DNA from: Pirellulales bacterium
GTDB taxonomy: Bacteria; Planctomycetota; Planctomycetia; Pirellulales; JALHPA01
Assembly: GCA_022842745.1 (NCBI GenBank)
Contig: JALHPA010000183.1
Location: 1-6,154, forward strand
Direction: 5' to 3'
Length of the DNA stretch: 6,154 nt
The position numbers were made by a program, and so were the translations under genes. Positions 1-6,147 of this stretch are shown one piece after another; within the stretch, counting starts at the first letter, position 1; the number at the start of each line of letters is the position of its first letter. The notes beneath the pieces were generated by a model, which worked only from the letters and a program-made list of their open reading frames with translations, was not told where the DNA came from and did not search any database.

Positions 1-39
1 CCCCGTTGCCGCCCCGCCCGGCGTCCCCACAACCTTCCG

Positions 40-45
40 AAGGAG
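40..45 (+). promoter_or_regulatory. Ribosome binding site of fliS
   Basis: AAGGAG lies 5 bases before the ATG at 51. It decides the start: the open frame extends upstream to a TTG at 6, but only the ATG at 51 has a well-placed Shine-Dalgarno sequence. Starting there also removes a Pro/Ser-rich extension that is not part of the FliS family. Confidence 0.8.
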
Positions 46-50
46 CGACG

Positions 51-488
51 ATGTCCCCCCACGCCCGCGAAGAGTATTTGGAGACCGAGGTATTCACCGC
101 CAGCCCTCAAAAACTCCAATTGCTCTTGATTGAAGCCGCCATCCGACTGGTGATACGCGCGCGAGAACAGTGGAACAATCATCAGGACGACGAGGCCACC
201 GAATCCCTCATCCGCTGCCAGGAAATCGTCACCGAGATCATCGCCGGCCTGCGGCCCCAACCCGAGTCCAGCCTGACCCGCAAAGTCGCGGCAATCTACG
301 CCTTCATCTTCCGTTCCCTGGTCCAGGCCGCCCTCCGCCGCGACGACCGCCAGCTCGCCAACGCCCTCTCCGTCCTGGAAGTCGAACGAGACACCTGGCG
401 ACAGCTCTGCGACCAGCTCCCCAACTCCCCCGCCGCCCCCCCCGTCCCACAATCCACCGAACTCTTCAGCTTCTCCTACCAGGTCTAG
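51..488 (+). CDS. fliS: Flagellar export chaperone FliS
   Basis: Encodes 145 residues, close to the usual FliS length of about 125-150. FliS binds the C-terminal helices of flagellin in the cytoplasm, prevents premature polymerisation and delivers it to the flagellar type III export gate. The N-terminal signature is visible: Y9, then the V-x-TASP-x-KL pattern at residues 14-22, followed by an LLLIEAAIRL helix that corresponds to the family's LMLYDGAI segment. A second helix (RCQEIVTEI, about 55-63) and the AIYAFIFRSL helix (81-90) fit the family's four-helix bundle. The tail from about 125 is Pro-rich, ends in FSFSYQV and is probably disordered. In most bacteria fliS follows fliD; any fliD would lie left of the window, and bases 1-50 do not let me identify an upstream gene. 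I see no obvious promoter, so it may be a distal operon gene. Confidence 0.9.
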   Translation: MSPHAREEYLETEVFTASPQKLQLLLIEAAIRLVIRAREQWNNHQDDEATESLIRCQEIVTEIIAGLRPQPESSLTRKVAAIYAFIFRSLVQAALRRDDRQLANALSVLEVERDTWRQLCDQLPNSPAAPPVPQSTELFSFSYQV

Positions 489-569
489 CGGGCCTTGGCC
501 ATCCGGCCGATTGGCAACTCCTTTCGCCATAAACATTGACGGCCGCTGCGACAAAGCGGAAGATCGAGA

Positions 570-614
570 GTGCGCCGGACGTTGGCTTCGGTCCGTCCGT
601 ATGCCCCGGCGCAC
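570..614 (+). other. Hairpin in the spacer after fliS
   Basis: GTGCGCCGG (570-578) and CCGGCGCAC (606-614) form a perfect 9-bp stem. The enclosed loop can fold a small inner hairpin closed by C(TTCG)G, a very stable tetraloop context. No T-run follows, so it is not a classic intrinsic terminator. It could be a factor-dependent stop or mRNA-stabilising structure for fliS, or part of the leader of the following gene. The rest of the 489-647 spacer shows no further recognisable element apart from the hairpin at 623-635. Confidence 0.4.
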
Positions 615-622
615 GTCCACAA

Positions 623-635
623 GCGCTGTTAGCGC
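623..635 (+). other. Small hairpin next to the VWA gene start
   Basis: GCGCT-GTT-AGCGC forms a perfect 5-bp stem with a 3-base loop. It ends 12 bases before the ATG at 648, where a Shine-Dalgarno sequence would normally sit. None is visible there, so this structure may influence ribosome access. It may also be chance in GC-rich DNA. Confidence 0.25.
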
Positions 636-647
636 CTCGTCTCTTCA

Positions 648-3600
648 ATGCGCCCCATGCCCCGGCAACTGTTGGCCATTAGCGTCGGTTCGCTCCTGCT
701 GCTCGCCGCCGCTTGGCTGGCCTGGGACTACTGCACCACCCCCGCCTGGCTAGCGCTCCTCGCCTTCCTCCCCCTCGTCTGGTGGCTCAGCGTCGCCAGT
801 CTCTCCGGCCTTACCCGCCGCAAGCGCTGGACCGCCATCACCATCCGCACCCTCGTTTACCTGCTCCTGGTCGGCGCCTTGGCCGAGTTCCAATACCGCC
901 GCACCAGCGATCGCCTCACCGTCATCTACCTCCTCGACCAGTCCCTCAGCATTCCTGAAGACCAGCGTCGCGCGATGATCCGCTACGTCAACCAGGACAT
1001 CAAAACCCACCGCCACGCCGATCGCAAGGACCGCGCCGGAGTCATCGTCTTCGGCGCCGAACCCGCGATCGAGCATCCCCCCTTCGACGACAACATCAGC
1101 ATCGCCGAATCCATCGAAAGCCGCATCGAAACCGACCACACCAACCTGGCCGGCGCGCTCAAACTGGCCCAGGCTACACTCCCCGCCGATTCCGCCGGTC
1201 GCATCGTCGTCGTCTGCGACGGCAACGAGAACTTGGGCGACGCCCGCGAGCAAGCCCGCCGTCTGGCCGAAGCCGGAGTCGGCATCGACGTCGTCCCCGT
1301 TCGCTACTTGCCCCGCGGCGAAATCGCCGTCGAAAAGCTCTCCATCCCCCCCGACGTCAACCGCGGCCAGCCCTTCGACCTCAAGGTCGTGCTCAACAAC
1401 ACCGCCCGCCCAGGCGATCGCAATGCCCGCCCCGTCAAGGGGAAACTCCGCGTCGTCCGCAAAACCAAAGACCGCGAAGAGGTCCTGCAAGACGCCCCCG
1501 TTGAAATCGAGCCAGGCAAACGAGTCTTCTCCCTCCGCGAAGAAATCGACTCGCCAGATTTCTACACCTACGAGGCCCGCTTCACCCCCGACGACAAGCG
1601 CCAAGACGCCCTCTCGCAAAACAACCAGGCCACCACCTTCACCAATGTCCGCGGCAAGGGGCAGGTCCTGCTCATCGAGCACATCGACCGCGACAACAAC
1701 ATCCTCGGCGGCGAGTTCGCCCTGCTCGTCGACCGCCTCCGCCGCCAGAATCTCCAGGTCCAGGTCCGCTCCACCGAAGAGCCGCTCCTCTCCCTCGCCG
1801 AACTTCAGCCGTTCGACGCGGTCATCCTCGCCAACGTCCCGCGCGAAGCCTTCACCGATAACCAAATCAGCATGCTCGTCCGCAATACCCAGCAAATGGG
1901 CGCGGGACTCATCATGCTCGGCGGCGAAAACAGCTTCGGCGCAGGGGGCTGGGCCAATACCGAGCTGGAAGAGGCCATGCCGGTCGACTTCCACATCAAA
2001 AACGCCAAAGTCGCCCCCGTCGGCGCGCTTTGCATGCTCATGCACGCCTCCGAAATGGCCCAGGGCAACTACTGGCAGGCCGAAGTGGGCAAAGCCGCGA
2101 TCCGCGCCCTCGGCAACCAGGACTTTTGCGGCGTCATCCATTTCGGCAACACCGGCAACGAATGGCTCTGGTCCAATCCCGCCGGCTTCGAGCGCATCGC
2201 CGGCAACCGCGACAAAATGCTGGGCCGCATCTCGAAAATGGTCCCCGGCGACATGCCCGACTTCGACTCCGCCATGCTGATGGCCTCTCGCTCCTTCGCC
2301 GGCCTGGTCCAGGCCGCCTCGAAGCACATGATCATCATCAGCGACGGCGACCCCTCCCCCTGCACAGCCACCGTCCTCAATCAATTCGTCCGCCAGAAGA
2401 TCAAGATCTCCACCGTCGCCATCGGCGCGCACGGCCCCGCCGGACACGCCGAACTCCAGCGCATCGCCACCGCCACCGGCGGAAAGTATTACCTCGCCAC
2501 CAACCCCAAAGCCCTCCCCCAGATCTATCAGAAAGAGGCCCGCAGTGTTGCCCGCCCGCTGATCTATCCCAGCGAACCCGGTTTCTCCCCGCAGCTCAAG
2601 TACCCCCACGAAATGCTCAAGGGGATCGAAGGCGACTTCCCCCGCACGCACGCTTTCGTCATGACCTCCGTCAAGGAAAATCCCTTGGTCGAAGTCGCCC
2701 TCGTCTCCCCCGTTCCCAAAACCGGCGAAAAATACAACACCATTCTTGCCAGTTGGACCTACGGCCTAGGCAAAAGCGTCGTCTTCACCACCGACGCCGG
2801 CAGCCGCTGGGCCCGCGGCTGGCCCGAGTGGGAAAACTACGACAAGTTCTTCTCCCAGATGGTCCGCTGGAGCATGCGCCCCGCCGGGGACCAGGGCAAA
2901 TTCACCGTCGCCAGCGAAGTCAAGGATGGCAAGGTCGAGGTCGTCATCACCGCCCTCGACAAGGAAGACGACTTCCTCAATTTCCTGCAAATGGGCGCCA
3001 GCGTCGTCGGGCCGGACATGAAGGCCCTCGACCTCAAAATCCGCCAGACCGCCCCCGGCCGCTACGTCGGCGATTTCGACGCCAAGAATTCCGGCAGCTA
3101 CTTCGTCATGGTCTCCCCCGGCGCTGGCATGCAGCCGATCCTGACCGGCGTAAACGTTCCCTACTCCGCCGAATACCTCGACCGCGAAACGAACGAAGGC
3201 CTGCTCAAGGATCTCGCCGCCCTCAGGCCCACGGGCAGCGAACCGGGTCTGATGATCGAAGACAAAGACGGCCGCGGCATCGAAAGCTTCCTCGCCCACG
3301 ATACCTACCGCCACAATCTCACCAAAGCCGTCAGTAGCCAAGACATCTGGCATCTGCTGCTCTTCCTCGGCGGTTGCTTGTTCTTCTACGACGTCTTCAA
3401 CCGCCGCGTGACGATCGACCTGGACTGGCTCCGGCCCCGGCTCGCCTCCCTTCGCGATCGCGTCCTCCGCCGCGAGCCAGCCCCCGCCCCGAATGTCGTC
3501 ATGGAGCGCTTGCGCAGCCGCAAACAAGAAGTCTCCGAGGAACTGGACCAAAGGCGCGCCGCCGTCCGCTTTGAACCGACCCAGGACGCCCCCTCCGGCC

Positions 3601-3776
3601 CCTCCGCCGTCAACGAAATGCTTGCCGAGGGCCAATCCCCCTCCCTCAAACGCCCCCCCCTCCCGAGCGAATCCCCGTCCCAGCCCGCCGAAGACGAAGA
3701 CGCCTACACCAGCCGCCTCCTCCGCGCCAAAAAGAAAGTCTGGGACGACCGCCGCAAAGACGGCCCTCAAACCTGA
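648..3776 (+). CDS. Membrane-anchored VWA / GATase-like / VWA protein
   Basis: Encodes 1042 residues. Three membrane segments (about 8-28, 32-53, 63-80), with Arg/Lys-rich residues 57-60 between the second and third, place the following domains outside the cytoplasmic membrane. VWA domain 1 spans about 90-220 and has a complete MIDAS: DQSLS (97-101), T165 and D191 in CDGNEN. Residues 225-335 resemble a beta-sandwich (CARDB-like) linker. Residues 336-445 form a GATase1-like domain with LGGENSFGAGG (424-434); the usual nucleophile Cys is absent, so it is probably non-catalytic. A second VWA-like domain (455-640) has MHASE (465-469) where DxSxS is expected but keeps SDGDP (565-569). A YGLGK...TTDAGSRWA stretch (705-722) typical of this family follows. 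A membrane segment at about 899-917 returns the chain to a cytoplasmic tail rich in Arg, Glu and Pro. The role is unknown; binding or assembly of extracytoplasmic proteins is an inference from VWA. The start could also be the ATG at 657; neither start has a good ribosome binding site. Confidence 0.88.
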   Translation: MRPMPRQLLAISVGSLLLLAAAWLAWDYCTTPAWLALLAFLPLVWWLSVASLSGLTRRKRWTAITIRTLVYLLLVGALAEFQYRRTSDRLTVIYLLDQSLSIPEDQRRAMIRYVNQDIKTHRHADRKDRAGVIVFGAEPAIEHPPFDDNISIAESIESRIETDHTNLAGALKLAQATLPADSAGRIVVVCDGNENLGDAREQARRLAEAGVGIDVVPVRYLPRGEIAVEKLSIPPDVNRGQPFDLKVVLNNTARPGDRNARPVKGKLRVVRKTKDREEVLQDAPVEIEPGKRVFSLREEIDSPDFYTYEARFTPDDKRQDALSQNNQATTFTNVRGKGQVLLIEHIDRDNNILGGEFALLVDRLRRQNLQVQVRSTEEPLLSLAELQPFDAVILANVPREAFTDNQISMLVRNTQQMGAGLIMLGGENSFGAGGWANTELEEAMPVDFHIKNAKVAPVGALCMLMHASEMAQGNYWQAEVGKAAIRALGNQDFCGVIHFGNTGNEWLWSNPAGFERIAGNRDKMLGRISKMVPGDMPDFDSAMLMASRSFAGLVQAASKHMIIISDGDPSPCTATVLNQFVRQKIKISTVAIGAHGPAGHAELQRIATATGGKYYLATNPKALPQIYQKEARSVARPLIYPSEPGFSPQLKYPHEMLKGIEGDFPRTHAFVMTSVKENPLVEVALVSPVPKTGEKYNTILASWTYGLGKSVVFTTDAGSRWARGWPEWENYDKFFSQMVRWSMRPAGDQGKFTVASEVKDGKVEVVITALDKEDDFLNFLQMGASVVGPDMKALDLKIRQTAPGRYVGDFDAKNSGSYFVMVSPGAGMQPILTGVNVPYSAEYLDRETNEGLLKDLAALRPTGSEPGLMIEDKDGRGIESFLAHDTYRHNLTKAVSSQDIWHLLLFLGGCLFFYDVFNRRVTIDLDWLRPRLASLRDRVLRREPAPAPNVVMERLRSRKQEVSEELDQRRAAVRFEPTQDAPSGPSAVNEMLAEGQSPSLKRPPLPSESPSQPAEDEDAYTSRLLRAKKKVWDDRRKDGPQT

Positions 3777-3786
3777 TGAGACACCA

Positions 3787-3812
3787 GCAGTTCGAAAAAC
3801 CTGTCGAACTGC
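3787..3812 (+). other. Hairpin after the VWA gene
   Basis: GCAGTTCGA (3787-3795) and TCGAACTGC (3804-3812) form a perfect 9-bp stem with loop AAAACCTG. It begins 10 bases after the TGA of the VWA gene. There is no T-run on the + strand, so it could be a weak terminator, a 3'-end stabilising hairpin, or an old transposon end, since transposase-like debris lies about 40 bases further on. Confidence 0.4.
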
Positions 3813-3852
3813 CTCAAATGTGTCTGTTCTACGATCTGCGTCACTTTTCTAG

Positions 3853-3930
3853 CCGTGTGCAAAGCGCGCCGCGCAGATGCTGGCGTTGGTCGGCGAGTTG
3901 TATTCGATCGAGTGCGAGGCGAAGGCTCCC
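3853..3930 (+). pseudogene. Possible IS66 transposase C-terminal remnant
   Basis: This stretch translates, between an in-frame TAG at 3850-3852 and a TGA at 3958-3960, to a peptide containing AAQMLALVGELYSIECEAK. That resembles the segment near the C-terminal end of IS66-family transposases, where a helix ending in LYxIExEA follows the catalytic region. Similarity appears to fade after the EAK. There is no room for the rest of a transposase of about 500 residues. It is therefore a decayed fragment if it is real. The identification rests on recalled family patterns over about 20 residues, so chance resemblance remains possible. Confidence 0.45.
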
Positions 3931-4042
3931 GCGTGCAAAAAGGCGCCGCTTACCGCTTGATTTCGCGGCTCAACGTCTCGACCAACCGCTGCAATTCCTG
4001 CACCTAGGCCTTCAGACGGCGATTATGGGCCGTCGCTCCGTC
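3929..4042 (-). pseudogene. Possible IS66 transposase N-terminal remnant
   Basis: Read on the - strand, the frame gives HNRRLKA, stop, VQELQRLVETLSREIKR, stop, AAPF. This matches the usual N-terminal pattern of IS66-type transposases: a Leu/Glu-rich coiled coil followed by KRQAAPF. The two stops (TAG at 4004-4006 and TAA at 3950-3952) are in the same frame, 18 codons apart. Each is one C-to-T change from a Gln codon, and the second sits exactly where the motif has Gln. Similarity is lost downstream of AAPF, and a further TAA lies upstream at 4043-4045. It starts within 10 bases of the doc stop on the same strand. Called on a short motif, so confidence is moderate. Confidence 0.5.
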
Positions 4043-4051
4043 TTACTTGGC

Positions 4052-4441
4052 TCAGCATTCTCGCACGCAATGCGATTGCAGCCACGCCGCAAGTTCTTCA
4101 CGTTTAACGGCGCCGGCGGCAACCCCTAAAGTGATTTGTTCGCCCTCGTCGGGCGAACACTCAAGGCGGTAGCCGTGGCGCTGTAAAACTACGTCCATCG
4201 CCACAAACCCGACTCGTTTGTTTCCGTCCACAAACGGGTGGTTGGCGATCAGAGATCGCCCCAACGCGGCCGCTTTATCCCACAATGTCGGATGCAGGTC
4301 CTGGCCTTGAAACGACGCCAACGGTTGAGCGAGCGCCGATTCCAACAACCCCCGGTCACGCATGCCATCGCGACCGCCATATCGCGCCAGCGCGGCGGCA
4401 TGCAGCAAAAGCGCTTCATCGACGGTCAGGGTTTCTTTCAT
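4052..4441 (-). CDS. doc: Doc (death-on-curing) family Fic-fold toxin
   Basis: Encodes 129 residues, the usual Doc length. The Fic motif reads H68-PFVDGNKR-76, with the Lys in the anchor loop that separates Doc from AMP-transferring Fic proteins (HxFxxGNGR). In the P1 phage Doc family this motif supports phosphorylation of elongation factor Tu and arrest of translation. Other family hallmarks are GGRDGMRDRGLLESAL (22-37), which matches the usual Doc GxRD...LLxSAL block, and the long helix before the motif. His68, Asp72, Asn74, Lys75 and Arg76 are all present, so the toxin looks intact. Its ATG overlaps the stop of the upstream gene as ATGA, and no Shine-Dalgarno sequence is evident, which suggests translational coupling. 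A Phd-type antitoxin normally sits directly upstream; here that place is taken by a 404-residue papain-like/GNAT protein. EF-Tu as the target is inferred from the family. Confidence 0.88.
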   Translation of the reverse strand: MKETLTVDEALLLHAAALARYGGRDGMRDRGLLESALAQPLASFQGQDLHPTLWDKAAALGRSLIANHPFVDGNKRVGFVAMDVVLQRHGYRLECSPDEGEQITLGVAAGAVKREELAAWLQSHCVREC

Positions 4442-5652
4442 GCGAGCCGTCGAAGCGTATCATCGTGTCGCTCGAAAGCGCTCTTCGCATGGTTCAAGAA
4501 TTCGTCTGAGACGTCGAATTCCCTCTGCAGCGTTCCCCAATTTACTGAAGGACTTTCAGCGTCTGCAAAGACGTAGGCTGGTTTGGGCGGCAACGCAAAC
4601 TTTGGCGCTTGAAGAGATCCACCGTATACCGCGCAAAATGCGGCGCTCGGATGCAAGGACGGCTCGAAGCCAATCGAATGCCTTCCAAAGAAACTTTGGA
4701 CAGCCTCTAGCGACTCGCGGTTTGCGACATCCCCAAACGGAATCCAAAAGCGCACCGGCACATTTAAGGCATTCGCCTCTTTGCGGAGCTCAGTCGCGAT
4801 CGTACTGCCATAGCCTTTCCCACGGGCCTCCGGTTTGACGTACAGCTCCTCCACATGAAGCTCGCCTCGTTGCAAAACCGCAATACCCCAAGCCAGACGA
4901 TTGTCTCGGTCAACGTCCACGAACTCGCAGATTCGATATAGCCGGTCGCGCAAATCGCGTTTGCTATCGAAGTCCCACTTGACCTGCTGAATTCCGTTGC
5001 CCGCAAGCCGTAAAAATTCAGTTTGAGGATGAACTGCCCACCCCTCATACAATTCGCGGTCGAAGAATTCGTACCGCATGGCGTAGTAACCCCGATTACC
5101 CCACTTTTCTCCCCAAGAATTGCGCCCCACAAAATAGGCATCCCCAAGCCATGATTTAGGGCGAGGCATATTACACAGGGTGGGGCGGATTTCCAGGGAG
5201 TGGCCCCCAACCACCTTACTTCTCGACTGATCGAAGTCGAGGCGGCCCTCAGAAGGGTTTCTCCATTCCTCAGTCACCCGGAAAGCTGCAGAGACCGTGT
5301 GACCTCTACGATGTGCCTTGAGTACGTCGGTATAATCCCATACCCGGTAATACAGACCGATCCGGCCAACTTTGGCCATTTCATCCAATGCTGCCGGATT
5401 GTGTTCCGGCCATGACCCACCGTCCGAAGCGGATTCGCTGAACTGAGGGGATCCCCAACCCCAGAGGACTCGATGGAAAGTCACCGGCCAAATTCCTATC
5501 TGGGGATCGTCACTCAACGTACCTTCGAGTTGACGCGCTCGATGCCAAGCCCAATGGCCAGGAAATTTGGCGGTCCGCGTTTGAGGTTGTGTTGGTATAG
5601 ACTCTTGCATGGGTCTCTGGTCCAGTCGGTTTTTGTCGATGGCCGGTTGCAC
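4438..5652 (-). CDS. Papain-like (C1) fold / GNAT acetyltransferase fusion
   Basis: Encodes 404 residues from a GTG at 5652; an in-frame ATG at 5610 (residue 15) is an alternative, and neither start has a good ribosome binding site. Residues about 28-207 resemble the later part of a bacterial papain-like peptidase. YYRVWDYTDVLKAHRRGH (101-118) fits the segment before the central strands, GGHSL supplies the catalytic-type His151, and RNSWGEKWGNRGYY supplies Asn178 and the NSWG motif. The N-terminal part with the nucleophile (QGxxGxCxA) is missing: there is no Cys before residue 160. Residues about 222-345 form a GNAT domain with acetyl-CoA loop RGKGYG (277-282) after the strand LHVEELYVKPEA. 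A 55-residue tail follows that I do not recognise. The gene is GC-poorer than the left half of the window (32 of 60 bases G+C at 5041-5100 against 40 of 60 at 1681-1740). It may be a truncated peptidase, a pseudoenzyme, or part of a toxin-antitoxin cassette with the downstream doc. Confidence 0.8.
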   Translation of the reverse strand: MQPAIDKNRLDQRPMQESIPTQPQTRTAKFPGHWAWHRARQLEGTLSDDPQIGIWPVTFHRVLWGWGSPQFSESASDGGSWPEHNPAALDEMAKVGRIGLYYRVWDYTDVLKAHRRGHTVSAAFRVTEEWRNPSEGRLDFDQSRSKVVGGHSLEIRPTLCNMPRPKSWLGDAYFVGRNSWGEKWGNRGYYAMRYEFFDRELYEGWAVHPQTEFLRLAGNGIQQVKWDFDSKRDLRDRLYRICEFVDVDRDNRLAWGIAVLQRGELHVEELYVKPEARGKGYGSTIATELRKEANALNVPVRFWIPFGDVANRESLEAVQSFFGRHSIGFEPSLHPSAAFCAVYGGSLQAPKFALPPKPAYVFADAESPSVNWGTLQREFDVSDEFLNHAKSAFERHDDTLRRLA

Positions 5653-5690
5653 GACCAGGCGGTCTCGGGAGCGAATGCGGACGCCTAATT

Positions 5691-5718
5691 ATTGTACCTG
5701 GGTGTCAAAATGTCGAAA
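5691..5718 (-). promoter_or_regulatory. Weak candidate promoter for the fusion/doc cassette
   Basis: On the - strand, TACAAT (5696-5691) is a good -10 match. It lies 16 bases after TTTCGA (5718-5713), a poor -35. A perfect TTGACA (5708-5703) is also present but only 6 bases from this -10, so the two cannot work as a pair. The position, about 40 bases before the GTG at 5652, would suit the two-gene cassette. Confidence 0.3.
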
Positions 5719-5918
5719 AATTTATCGGCAGACATGATCCACAGGGCGGGCGTCCGAGTTACAGACAAGTCCCTTCTCCGCAGTTTCCACGCAGCCTTCG
5801 GACACTCGCTGCCCAATAATTCTCAACGACAACCCCTCCGATCCGTTTTTCTGCTCTCCCCAGCCTCAAGACGCTCCGCCGCGCCGACCGATACCTTTGA
5901 TATAACAAGTCGGAAGGG

Positions 5919-5949
5919 CGAACCGGCGACTGCTAGCGTGGCCGGTTCG
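5919..5949. repeat. REP-like palindromic element
   Basis: CGAACCGGC (5919-5927) and GCCGGTTCG (5941-5949) form a perfect 9-bp stem around a 13-base loop that contains the palindrome GCTAGC. The form is that of an extragenic palindromic repeat unit. Only one copy is in the window, so repetition in the genome cannot be shown here. Confidence 0.4.
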
Positions 5950-5958
5950 TTTCAGGAT

Positions 5959-6004
5959 AAAGATCATGGCAGGACGACGGATCGGCCTACCATGATCTTT
6001 TTTT
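5959..6004 (+). terminator. Rho-independent terminator, + strand
   Basis: AAAGATCATGG (5959-5969) pairs perfectly with CCATGATCTTT (5990-6000) over 11 bp. After a C/A mismatch the stem continues with AGG/CCT. The right arm runs into seven T's (5998-6004). On the - strand the stem is followed only by TTTATCC, so termination should be stronger for + strand transcripts, although a - strand gene beyond the window could use it weakly. Confidence 0.7.
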
Positions 6005-6122
6005 GCGCGCTGGGCATCTTCCGCACGCTCGGGTTCCACCCCACGCCCGCCAGATTCCCCCCGCTCGCCCGCGTCCCACGCGGCAAATTCTAGATTCGCG
6101 CTCGCTTCAAGCCGCGCGATTT

Positions 6123-6147
6123 CCCCACGGCCCCGGGCCGCGTGGGG
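6123..6147. other. GC-rich hairpin at the window edge
   Basis: CCCCACG (6123-6129) pairs with CGTGGGG (6141-6147), with a further GC-rich inner region. No T-run follows within the window. Its role is unknown; it may be a leader or terminator structure of something beyond 6154. Confidence 0.3.

Larger units (their letters stand above)
5901..6004 (+). ncRNA. Candidate small RNA ending in an intrinsic terminator
   Basis: A -10-like TATAAC (5901-5906) would start a transcript near 5912-5914. That transcript would contain the 5919-5949 hairpin and end at the T-run after the 5959-6000 hairpin, giving about 90 nt. No + strand gene lies immediately upstream that would need this terminator. There is no recognisable -35 box at the right distance and no match to a known RNA family, so this is a hypothesis built on the arrangement only. 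Confidence 0.3.

Noticed and set aside
750..2651. 633-codon open frame on the - strand opposite the VWA gene
   Set aside because: It is the antisense of a gene with clear domain motifs. The translation is dominated by Gly, Ala, Asp, Glu and Val with no family pattern, as expected opposite GC-rich coding with C-ending codons.
2030..3337. 435-codon + strand frame inside the VWA gene
   Set aside because: The translation is Arg/Pro/His-rich, typical of a shifted frame in GC-rich coding. The VWA frame has the real motifs across the same bases.
2766..3770. 334-codon open frame on the - strand opposite the end of the VWA gene
   Set aside because: It has the same antisense frame and biased composition as the previous one, and no recognisable motif.
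3776..4129. 117-codon + strand frame whose ATG overlaps the VWA stop (ATGA)
   Set aside because: The overlap is tempting, but the product is Arg-rich and matches nothing. It runs through the transposase-like debris and antisense into the 3' end of doc.
4556..4747. Short - strand frame upstream of doc, considered as a separate antitoxin gene
   Set aside because: It lies in a different frame within the GNAT-coding region, and its product lacks any Phd, AbrB or ribbon-helix-helix pattern.
5703..5708. Perfect TTGACA on the - strand as the -35 of the cassette promoter
   Set aside because: The only good -10 (TACAAT) is 6 bases away, and nothing -10-like lies 16-18 bases downstream.
5692..6093. 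133-codon + strand frame at the right end
   Set aside because: It contains both hairpins and the terminator T-run within its frame, has no ribosome binding site that I can see, and resembles no family.
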